Of a DNA stretch of 52,298 bases, positions 33,876 through 44,108 are shown piece after piece. The position numbers and the translations under genes were made by a program. Under the pieces are notes generated by a model. It searched no databases, was not told the origin of the DNA, and worked only from the letters and a program-made list of their open reading frames with translations. The DNA lies in the NCBI GenBank assembly GCA_036940085.1, contig JALLBK010000036.1, positions 1 to 52,298 on the forward strand. Direction: 5' to 3'. The stretch's first letter is position 1. Each line of letters opens with the position of its first letter. Source of the stretch: Discostella pseudostelligera. Its lineage: Eukaryota; Bacillariophyta; Thalassiosirophyceae; Thalassiosirales; Thalassiosiraceae.

Positions 33876-34436
33876 TGAACCAGCACAATTGCAGATGCAC
33901 CAACCTCCCCACCCAAAAGATGTACAAAATTAAACCTTCCGACATTATTTTTTGTTTGATTCTCACTTCTTTTGATGCTTACTGCGGCTGCAAGCTGTGT
34001 AGATGATATCTCTAGAATTCATTACCTCCTCGTAATTCATTGCCTTGCTTCGCCACCGATCATTGAGTGATCGTATAGAGTCGTCTTAAGAGTATTAGTA
34101 GCAGGGCGGCGATCAACGTGGATCCACTTTTCCCGCCATTTTCGCCATCGATCTTCGCCAAATTAATCCCGCCATTTCTGCTAATGACCGTTTCGCCAAA
34201 TGGTCTTCCCGCCATTTTCTAACGGTCATTAGAAAAGATAAGAACAAGAAAGAAGGAGAAGATGGTCATAGCCGCCGCCATCTTCACTCTTCATCATGAC
34301 AGACATTGCCGCTGCCGCCGCCGCAAGCACCGGCCCTACTATCCTACTATGGCGCACACTTTAATACCTACTCGCGTATCATCATGACGACGACGACGAT
34401 GACGACGACGGTGACGCATCATCTGCTTGGTGTGAA
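33876..34436. promoter_or_regulatory. Promoter with three TCCCGCCATT boxes and a perfect MSA element in an inverted repeat
   Basis: E2F-type boxes lie near 34128-34145 (TTTCCCGCCATTTTCGCC), 34167-34178 (ATCCCGCCATTT) and 34206-34219 (TTCCCGCCATTTTC). CTAATGACCGTT (34181-34192) and AACGGTCATTAG (34221-34232) form a perfect 12-bp inverted repeat with a 28-bp spacer. TCTAACGGTCA at 34218-34228 fits the plant mitosis-specific activator consensus YCYAACGGYYA at every position. This is 205-310 bp before the start at 34437. Confidence 0.6.
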
Positions 34437-37400
34437 ATGATTGGTCGACATCAACGCCAGCCTGAAAGTGGTGGAAGCTGGAGGGTTCCTGGTCATGACG
34501 ATGAACCACCGCCGCAGCAGCGACGACAACACTCCAATACTTTCTCCGCGGATGCTCCGTCAATGAATAGTTATTATTCCCCACCACAACAACAACATCG
34601 GCATTATCTAAACAATAGCAATTCTATTACTGGCAATGGTGGTGGTGGTGACGACAACAGCAACAACTTCTTTGATCAACAGCAACGTAATGAGCATGAA
34701 TTTACTACCTCCCGTCGAACCAAAAATTCTTGGCCGCAATCCTCGAATAATGGCCACCAATCCAATTCTACCCTGGGAATACTGTTAACAATACTATTTC
34801 TCATATGGGGATCATTTTCTGGATCATCATCCTCCTCCTCCATTCTCGATTCGACATGGAATTTTGCAGCGTCGACCATACCAGGTTTCTCTCGTCTTGC
34901 GGGGGGGACGAAGCTGGGCCGACGATTATCTCGTGGTCTGGGCAGCAGTAGCAATGATGATAATGATGGGGAAGATTTCATTCGGCCTGATTTTGTCTAT
35001 GAACATCCCTACGTCTCCAGCTCGTATTACACCTCAACCAAAAGCATTAAAACCTTGTTGGCCAACGAAGAAATTCAAGTGAAGAAGAATTTACTATTAG
35101 CTGCCGAGGAGGAGAGGGAGGCTGCCATGCAGGCAACAGCAATAGGAGGAGCGGGGGGTAACAAGAGAGGAGAGATTAAAACGCGATTGGCAATTGTACG
35201 GCCCTTTTGTGAATTTGATGCCGAGGCCTTACCTTCGACATTTAGTTGTTGGAATGGATTGCCACCGTGCAAGGCTGCCAGGGAGGATATTGGTGATGAT
35301 TATGAGGATGAGAATGAAGAGGATATGTATGAACTCAATATCGATGGAGAACTCGTGGCCTACAAGAGAAACAGCAGCTTGGGAGGAGGTGGATATGATG
35401 ATGATGAGGAGGATCGGCATTTGTTCGATTTTGTTGGGAGCGATGCCATGAAGAATGCCGTGGCCGATGTCTTCTTATTCTACTCACAGACATTTTCAGA
35501 GAATGAGGTGGCCATCAAGGCGGTGGATACCATTATTGATCAATTCTTCGAACCGGGCGGGTGGTCTCAATGTTTTGCCAACATTTATGCCATTGAGGCT
35601 AATATCCCCCAGGAGTTGGATTTGTACATTCCAAGTGCGCAAGAGGAGTTGTACAATTGGGTAAATGGACCGAATCGACAGTATGAGGCGGCATTTCGTA
35701 TCATTCAGAGTGGGGAGTGGGGAGAGTATGATGGATTCTATCTGATGGAGGGTGATTCGGTACCGATTAAGGCCCATTGGTTGGATGTGGTGTTGAGTGA
35801 GATTGAGAAACATAGACCGTTCGCCGTCTTGGGAGCGTGAGTGACAAATTGACTGACTTGCATCATGGAGCAATTGCGCTTTTCGACGTCGCCTCTAACA
35901 GACGTGCTACTTTTATATCTCTCATTTCGGCTTGTGCAGTCAATATGATGGAGATAAATGGGATAATTTCTACGAGAAGATTCCGATTTCACTCCTACAC
36001 CATACGAACGGCAATGCCATCTACAATACATCGCATCCATTGCTTGAACGTCTCGTGGGTCAATTGGAAATTGAAGCACCGTGCCCGTACAACTCCATCC
36101 CCTACGATTATCGCATGTCTCAAATGTGGGTGGAAGGCACGTTGGGTATTGTCCCCACCCTCGCTCCAAAGATTATGCTGAATGAGGAGGGTGAAAATAT
36201 TACCTTGTCGAACAACCTAGAAATGTTCAGGAAGTGGGCGGACATTTGGGAGAAGGAGAACCCCTACAAATTCACTCCAGTAATCCATAACTACGCAGCA
36301 ACGAATCTAATACCACGCCACCTTGGTCCTGAATACATCATCCACGGAGCCAAATTGTACTCTCCATGGGACCCAACAAAAACGGAAATAACATTGGTGA
36401 TCTCCGAATGGTTCTATGATCGATCGTTGCATTTAATCAAGAACTTGGATGAGAAGGATCATCCATTTTCCCAGGTGGTAGTCATGGTTCCTCCCGTTGC
36501 TGGAGCGCGTGAAGATTATGATCAGTTGACCAGCATTCCGGTGCGGACACAACATCGAGGGTCTCCAGACTACATGGACCTTTGCGATGCAGAAGTGACA
36601 ACTGATTGGTTTATGATCACGAACTCTTACCACCAGGTCGCTCGCCATGTTGATTTAATGTTTACGCCCGGGAAATTCCAGCCCGTTATTCCTTTTACTC
36701 CGGCGACGTTGGCATTTTGCTTCAAGTTTCCGTATTGCAAGGAGACAATCAATCTGGCCCAGGTAAGTACGTTGCATTGATAGATGGACCATTTCAATTG
36801 TTGCATTGGTTTGATATGATCTCATCTTCTTTCTTACTTTGGATATTGCATTCTGACAGCGAATCAATCCAGGCCACGACAAAGTCATACTTGACATGGA
36901 CATGCTGTACCATACCGAATCTCGCAATGCCTATTGCAAAGAATGGAAGGAGGCTAACGGCGAGGAGGGAGAAGACCTCTACAAACACCAACAACGGCGG
37001 CTCATGTTTCGAAAGAAAATCATTGGCCCATCAGGTCCTACTGGAACTTCCTACTTTGCATGGATGGTGCGAGAGAAGAAGGATGACATGTACAAAATGA
37101 CAGATCGATCGCTTTACGGAGCAAGGCCTCCTTTTATCAAGGTCTTCTCTAAGGAGGAGAAACTTGATGGCATGTCAGCAGATGAGCGAGCCAAACGTGT
37201 CGGGATGACGTTGATGGATAACACGACGGATTGCAATTGTGGAGCGTACGAGACGGAAGTTGAATGCACTGAGTCAGGTATTGGATGTTTATGGCGGCCT
37301 CTATTTGAGAGTTGTCATCCGCCCGAGTTGATTGATGGCAGTGAACCGATTTGTCCATCTACGGAAGCCCCAACCATGGCCCCGACAATCTTCCTTGAAG

Positions 37401-39655
37401 ATGAAACTGAGAGCCCCTCTCCTGACGTCGTGCCGCCCCCGGAAGATGATGTAGGCCCCGTCCCTGAAAGCGATCCATGGTATATCAGCATGTTCAAATC
37501 TAGAGAACATGATGCGTACACGTCCGAAACCAATACCACGGAAGATTTTACTCTAATGGCGGATGATGATGACGCAATCCCTGGATCAGAAGCTGGTCCT
37601 ACACAATCTAGAAAACTCCAGGCGGACTCCTACGATCCTTTCTATCAAACAAACTTATTTGCGGATCCACGGCTGGACACTTCTGATGTACCGAAACGGA
37701 AGTTGCAAACCAAAGTACTCGACGATTTGTACGTCACGAATGCTCAAGCTCAAAGAGATGCGACAACCCTGCCTATGAAGGTGTGCAACTCATGGAATCC
37801 GACCATAGTACCTCGGAATCGAACAAAATCAAATATATGGGATGGACCATCATTGGATCCTGAATCGAGATCGTTTTCGGCAATGTCAACCTCTCGTCCG
37901 AGGAAACTCTACGGCTCACATTTACGGCTTCACCATCTAACGTCTCGGGAGCAATTTCCAGATTTGCTTAACATTTTGGACGACTCTTCTGCGATGAAAT
38001 ACTCTTGGCAGACTTTAACTGTCCCGATCAACATACCTAAATATACTGCATTTAGTGATGGTCGTAAGTCCAATGTTCCACTGGACCCACCTGAAATTGA
38101 GCACAAGACGTTCGTCAATTATGAAAATGATAACTACCAGCCTATCCGGATCACATTCGCAGCTGATCATTTGCTTGATTTTAGCATCTTTCACGAGTCA
38201 TCGAACAAAAATGAGAAACGATCGCAGTCGGTTACTATGGCTACGATTTCAAGGATTGAAACATTGACTGGGGATATTTTGCCAGCTGTGGCAGAAACTT
38301 GGGCTAGTGCGATCTCTGTCCTCCAGTCCGATGACAACATGTTTCCATACGGCCATAAATGTGGAGCAGCAGAGATTTCGTCGCATCATTTGTCACGAGG
38401 ATTTCCAGATACTGATATTGTCATACACGTGACTGTTGATGGGCCACAGTGTTACAACGATGCAAATGCACTGAGAATCGTTTCGTACTCCACTGTTTGC
38501 TCATTTGACCAACACATGCGTCCGATCTCTGCGAACATTGATTTGTGTCTTGAGAATGTAGATTTATCCTTCGGAGATGTTTCTGACAAGGAGAGTCTTC
38601 GCCTCACTGGTACATTGACTGTAGAGGTGGGCAAGATACTTGGCCTGAGTCCAGCTCTTTTTCGGTACTTCCGCAATCCTCTAACGAAGCAACCGTATGG
38701 ATCCACGGAGCGGACCGTTCGATGTGTTGATGGTGCTGAAGAGACCCTTTTTGTTCCAAATATACTGCAAAGTGCTTCGCTTGTTGAAGATATTGGAAGG
38801 TGGGAAGTGACGACTCCGACTGTGAGGCAGGTTGTTCGAAACCATTTTGATTGCCAGAGTTTGCTCGGTGCTAGGCTTAGCCAATCAGGTTCATCGTCAT
38901 GTTTTGGTGACTTTTTCGATCCACGATATCATTTCGACGACAATCTCGCTCCATCAGGGGGGTCAGCTGACATGGCATACTCATTAAGCCCGCTGACTTT
39001 GGCGCTACTCGAAGATTCTGGATGGTATCGCGTAAATTTTGAGAAGTCAACCGTTCCCTTGTTTGGACGGGGCGCCGGATGTGGTTTCGTCGAAGGCAAC
39101 TGTGTTGGGCCACCTCAAACCAAATTACCCGACTACAGCCAAGGATACTTTTGCAATGATCAAGATAGAAATATTTCGGGCCATCCATCAGGTTGTGATT
39201 ATACTCATAATCACAAGGCAGACTGTATGAGATTTGAAGAGTCCGAAGCGAGCAATTGTCCCTTGCAAATAGAAAACATCAAATCTTGCTCCGACCAAGC
39301 GAACACTCCGTCCTTCACTGGCGAAGTCTACTCCGTCAATAGTCGTTGCTTCGTAACAGACACTCCTTCTTCCATTTGCTTAGAATCATACTGCAACTCC
39401 ATCGACTCAAAAATAGATATCGTTGTGAATGAAAAGGTCTTCCAATGCGACTACGAAGGACAGGAAATCAATCTCGGTCAAGAATATACTGTAAAATGTC
39501 CGCGACTTGCTACGGTGTGCCCCCACCTCGTTTGCCCCGCAAATTGTTCAGGAAGAGGCGTATGCGATTATTGTCTTGAAGTACCGCAGTGTCTTTGTGA
39601 AGATCCTTTTGACAAGACAGCTGGATGCTACGGCGACATTTCTCAGGAAACATGA
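34437..39655 (+). CDS. Glycosyltransferase-like protein fused to a catalytically dead leishmanolysin (M8)-like domain
   Basis: Three exons: 34437-35836, 35940-36762, 36860-39655 (introns 103 and 97 nt, phases consistent), giving 1,672 residues. A Gln/Asn/Ser-rich cytosolic tail precedes a signal anchor (about 112-127, LGILLTILFLIWG), so it is a Golgi-type type II protein. A glycosyltransferase-like domain follows: YLMEGDSVPIKAHWLD (about 437-452), FAVLGAQYDGDKWDNFYE across splice 1, NGNAIYNTSHPLLERL and DYRMSQMW. A Cys-rich linker and a Thr/Pro/Asp-rich stretch lead to an M8-like domain (about 1050-1500) with YGHKCGAAE, MRPISANIDLC and SADMAYSLSPLTLALLEDSGWY. The peptidase zinc motif HExxH is replaced by VEVGK (1329-1333) and the downstream ligand His is missing. 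It ends in an EGF-like CPANCSGRGVCDYCLEVPQC. Both halves lie in exon 3. The role of the dead peptidase is unknown; binding is a guess. Confidence 0.75.
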
Positions 39656-39681
39656 CAGTAAGTACGACGCGGCTTTGGAAT

Positions 39682-42594
39682 CTACAGCTCGACAACCTTC
39701 CTAAATTTGTCTGCTTCCCCCGACTCCATGAAGTCTTTTGCTCTGATGAGCTCCGATTGCTTGTGGCGTTCTTTGAAGAAAGGATTCTCGCCTGGGGAGT
39801 ACGTTGGGCAGTCGTAACAACCACGCTGAGGACAAGATGCCGAGCCTGGCGACGAAAATCAATCAGAGATACTCCTTAATAAGTGTGGACCCGGCTTTAT
39901 CAGAGAAATTGACGATAAGTCACTCACCATGGCATTTCGCCTTCAAATAGTGGTACCATGAGCTCTTGTGATTAGCATCACTGTCAATTCCGGAAACGTG
40001 AAGGGCGGTGTGGCTTCTACCTCTGCCGAAATGTCGGTGGTCAGATCTTCCGTCACCGTCGTCGCGAGATGACTCCATCTCTTTTAACTCATCATATGAC
40101 ATGAAATGCATGCAATTTACCGGGCACGCCTTTTTTGTTTGTTGTAAGGGGGTTCAAGAATAGTACCCAGAACAGGTGAGGGGTACGAAAATCAATGGTA
40201 GTAGACCCTAAATGTTAACATATCACAACAGCATCTTACCATGACAGCACTCTCGACATCAAGCGTCGAACTTTGATAGAAAGTTCTAGCTCTGCCGGTG
40301 TCTTCGATCATTTTGAATGACGACGGAGAGATTTGGGCACACTGGTAGTTGTCGCAGAAATGATTAGCAAAAGCGGGAGAGTATGGGGCAAAGGATGGGA
40401 AGCAACATCTCACCTGTGCGCAGCCGATACAAGTCTCCTCATCAATGAAGACGAATTGTCCATCTCTCATCCTCCGCGGAGTCTTTCCATCCGACGTCAT
40501 CTCTACCATTTCATGGCTGCTCTTCTCCCTCTTTCGAGGCGCTCTTCCATTTTCCTCATTCCTTCCATCATCCTTCAAAAAATTCCACGCACTTTCTACT
40601 CCCAGCACATCAATATCATTGTCCTCGATCGACATTGCATCGTGACGGCGCATCAATCGCTCTTCGTAGTCGTCGAATAACTCACATTCGTCCATCAATT
40701 GCGATGGCATTCGTTGTTGCGACTCCTCCATCATATGTTCCATTTCCAGCAGCAACTGCACGCGCTCCTCCTCAGCCGGGGAAAATATACCATGCGCCTC
40801 AAGATCACGCCAAACCAACGGTAGTGAGGCATGCTTCAGTAATTTTTCAGTGTTCTTCCTTCCTGTTACTAGGACGCCAATGTCACCTCCGTCATGCATT
40901 GACGCCGAAGATGATGTCATTTTTCGATTGTATTGATTCGCATCCTTCGTCACCAGTATCTTCCTCTGCGAAACATCACGAATATAGCCCATCCATGCTA
41001 TCTCCAGATACAATGTTCGGAATTCGCTCAAGGTCAACCGTCCTGAACCATGGTCATTGGAATAGCGGGATAGTAGTAGGGATATGCTTGGATCGTAGGG
41101 ACCGATGGTGATAGCGGGATGGCTTGTTTTAGGAGAAGATGACGATGATAATGTTGTGGAAGTGGTGGAAGAAGAAGCGAACGGAGAAGAAATGCAGGTG
41201 GTCATCCACCTTGCGATACCAGCACGATCCATCGCCCTATTCCTTTCGAGTGAAGAAGCTGTGCCATCCGCAGTTGCATCTCCTTTGTGTCCAATACCTC
41301 CTTCGTTCGTCTCCAGGGTGACAGAATAGGAATCGAATATCGTATCAATTGCATTCAAAAAGAACGGTGTCGCCATGGGTTGTAACGGTGTCGGCAAAAA
41401 TAGGCTCCCATCAATAACATCACCATTCCGGGAAATCGTATTCTGCATGTCTTCGTAATCTTCGTTTTCGCCTTCCTCCTCCATCAATAAAAACTTGGGA
41501 TTGTATTTCATTGCATCCGTCAATTCTGGCAATGCCTTCCCCTGCGATATGAGTAGTTGTTTTGGTGATGCATTGCATCGTATCATGTATGCAATTTCTT
41601 CCTCGTCATCCAGCATTCCATTTGTTGTCGATTTTGTTGCAGTGTTGGTAGCAGCAGTAGGAGTAGTATCGTATAATTGCACGCCACCATGACCATCGTC
41701 ATAGTAGGAATTGGTCAAAATTGTCTCAATGGCCGATTCGGCAAAGTCGTTGTTTGCGTAGATGTCACCTTCATGATGTGTAGAATACTTCTCGTCACCA
41801 ATTACATTCGGATGATTATCGTCGGTTATTCGTTCATGATCGTTGTCATTATCCTGGGAAGCACGATCTTGCCATCTATCAGTTGTTACTGGAGAGATGA
41901 TAGTAGTATCTTTGTCGTTGTGTACTTGTGTTCCTCCACTATTCTCCCATGAGGTTGAAGTTGACGACGACGATGGTGATGATGCAGCCATTGCGTCAAA
42001 AGATGCAGAAACAGCAGCAGCGGATAGCTTGGCCCAATCGTCGGCTACATCCCATGATGACGATGATGAGGCAGTACCGGCGGCAGTAGTAGTAGTAGTA
42101 GTAGAGGAGGAGGAGGAAGAAGAAGAAGAAGAAGAGGGAGAAGATGATGCTTCGTACTCGCCATCATCTTCAAAGAATATTACATGGGCAACATCTTCAT
42201 CGTTGGCGGTGATGCCTGAGTTGTGCGAAGACAGTGGCCCCACTTCTATTGATGGAGTTTTGGAATGCTGGCCAATAACAACATGATCATGACAGCTACA
42301 ACTACGACAGCGATGATGATGCTGATAATGATGAAGTGTTGGCTTCACGACGAATGATGAGAACGATGCTGCGCCAAGAATCTTCCAACTGCTGATGTTG
42401 CTATTGCCGCCGCTGCCATCAAAGCTGCTGCTATTGATGACGGATAAAATGACGATTACGGCGGTGACGATAGGCGCCATTGATGCCGGTGTAGAAGTAG
42501 ATGGATGACGGAATGGCATGACAATTATCCTCATGGTGCCAGATGAGCATAATATTATGATGCAATCGATGAAGGAGCGAGATCGACGCACCAT
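39682..42594 (-). CDS. Plastid-type 4Fe-4S ferredoxin-domain protein with long low-complexity N-terminus and EF-hand-like segment
   Basis: Exons 42594-40414, 40341-40240, 40129-39928, 39845-39682 (introns 72, 110 and 82 nt), all in phase, giving about 882 residues. An upstream in-frame start at 42885 is rejected because it would make the promoter motifs coding. A hydrophobic signal (MAPIVTAVIVILSVINSSSF) is followed by about 550 residues rich in Ser, Asp and Thr. An EF-hand-like stretch comes next (LLLSRYSNDHGSGRLTLSEF). The C-terminal module has FVFIDEETCIGCAQ|CAQISP and ACPVNCMHFMS, the CxxCxxC...CP signature of one [4Fe-4S] cluster, and ends with a conserved-looking CPQRGCYDCPTYSPGENPFF tail. 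This tail resembles plant and algal chloroplast ferredoxin/DnaJ-ferredoxin proteins, but no J domain is present. Intron 1 splits the cluster motif. Its stop is 26 bp from that of the GT fusion gene on the other strand. Confidence 0.8.
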
Positions 42595-42961
42595 CGACTT
42601 TGACTTCGATGTTGATGGTGGGTGATGGTGATGCTCTCTTTTGGATGTGATTTCTATTGATTCCTTCCTACGTGACGTCAGCCGCTTCGGCAGATGGCTT
42701 CCTCTTTCCCGCCATTTTCGCCCTTCTTGGCCTTCTTGGCCATTCTCGGCCCTTTTTGGTGTTTCTCGGCCCTTTTCCGTATCGGCCCCATTTGGCCTTT
42801 CTCGGTCCTTTTCTTCGATGAATGGAGGGGTGACAATGGTCAATGTAATGCTAATGAAATAATAGTATCGTATTACTCCTACCAAGCAGCGTTCATTAGA
42901 AAAGCAGTAGATATAGAATCAATCACAGGCCCGCAGTAGTTCTGTTTGTAGATCTTCAAAT
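42595..42961. promoter_or_regulatory. Divergent promoter with E2F-type box and TGACGTCA palindrome
   Basis: TGACGTCA is at 42673-42680 and TTTCCCGCCATTTTCG begins at 42705. TTTCCCGCCATTTTCGCC (18 bp) is identical to the copy at 34128. Downstream, TCTCGGCCCTTTT-like units recur three times between 42740 and 42815. It serves the ferredoxin-domain gene (minus) and the acidic protein gene (plus). Confidence 0.55.
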
Positions 42962-44059
42962 ATGAGCTCTGCACGAAGTTATCCCAAACGAACTCGCCAT
43001 TCCGCAGCCGCCGCTGGTGGCACCATCGGAACCGGCACTTCCTATGCCCAACGACGAGGAGGACGCCCACGTCGTAGTACGGGTGACATAGCCAATACTA
43101 CTGATACTATTGGTGGTGATGATAATGAGAATGATTTAGATTTAGATGTTGATGGTGTGGAGGATGGAGCTGCATATATGGGTAGTGGTGGTGGTGGCAT
43201 TTCATATTTGCCATCATCCTATGGCAGTTTGCCCAAACGACGAAAAATCAATGCTCTCCATCCTGGCAGTGGCAGCGGCGCCACTACTGCCAATCAACGT
43301 TGGGTCAAAGTCTACCGACGTCCCATGGCACCTACCGATGAACCCTATTTTGGCAGTAGTCCCTTTGCTTCCTTTACATTGCCAACTTGGGTGAAGTTGC
43401 AAGATTTGACCATGGACGAACGGGCGGCTTATGATAAGTTGGAAGAAGAAAAGATGAAGAATAATACTACTGCAAAATTAGCACAAGATGCGGGAAGGGA
43501 GAGGGAGAGCAGTAGTGATGATGCAGTGGTGGTGGTGGTGGTTATGCCATCAGCTCCAGTAGTGGAGGCGGGGGAGGCAGCGGCTCCCACTGACAAGGAG
43601 GGGGTTGACAAACAACATGAGACACCATCATCTACTAATGTCGATCCGTCTACTAGTATTGCATCTGCTAATCCTAGCGCTGTTGCTGTCGTTGATGAAG
43701 GCACAAACACTCCACTCATGATGATGAATTTGGAAGGAGAAGTGAAGTTGGAGAATACAGCGATGCAGGAGGCTGGTGTGGAAGATGGCGTCTCCGAAGT
43801 GCCAGTGGAAACGTCATTACCGAAGGTGGGAGAGGAGGTCAATAATGATATGGAAGTTGCAAACGATGATACTAATCATGGTGGTGGAAATGGAATCGAT
43901 GGTAGTATTGATCAAGGTCGAGTTGATGATGATCCGTCGGGATATAATGCTGAGGAGGAGGCGGAGGGAGATGAAGACGACGAGGACGAGGAGGACCAAG
44001 AGGAAGAGGACGATGAGGATAAGGAGGAAGGGGGCGATGATTTGGCTCAGAATTCATAA
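42962..44059 (+). CDS. Acidic, nuclear-type low-complexity protein
   Basis: Single exon, 365 residues. The N-terminus is basic (SYPKRTRHS, QRRGGRPRRS, and LPKRRKINALH as a likely nuclear localisation signal). One short conserved-looking segment follows (RWVKVYRRPMAP..FTLPTWVKLQDLTMDERAAY, about residues 115-160). The rest is disordered, ending in a run of Glu and Asp (about 335-358). The RWVKVY..LPTWV pattern faintly recalls the tryptophan-rich core of BCL7-type chromatin-remodeller subunits, but this is weak. A histone-binding or chromatin role would fit the acidic tail and nuclear signal. It is convergent with the Clp gene (49 bp between stops) and divergent from the ferredoxin-domain gene. 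Confidence 0.6.
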   Translation: MSSARSYPKRTRHSAAAAGGTIGTGTSYAQRRGGRPRRSTGDIANTTDTIGGDDNENDLDLDVDGVEDGAAYMGSGGGGISYLPSSYGSLPKRRKINALHPGSGSGATTANQRWVKVYRRPMAPTDEPYFGSSPFASFTLPTWVKLQDLTMDERAAYDKLEEEKMKNNTTAKLAQDAGRERESSSDDAVVVVVVMPSAPVVEAGEAAAPTDKEGVDKQHETPSSTNVDPSTSIASANPSAVAVVDEGTNTPLMMMNLEGEVKLENTAMQEAGVEDGVSEVPVETSLPKVGEEVNNDMEVANDDTNHGGGNGIDGSIDQGRVDDDPSGYNAEEEAEGDEDDEDEEDQEEEDDEDKEEGGDDLAQNS

Positions 44060-44108
44060 GTATGTCAATCGGTAAACCCTTACGATTGGATTATTAACAA
44101 TTTCATAT

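Noticed and set aside
37149..38706. Minus-strand frames opposite the fusion gene
   Set aside because: Shadows of a long, well-supported exon, without their own splice signals.
42595..42885. 97-residue N-terminal extension of the ferredoxin-domain protein
   Set aside because: It would translate the E2F-type and TGACGTCA promoter motifs; a signal-like N-terminus starts further downstream.
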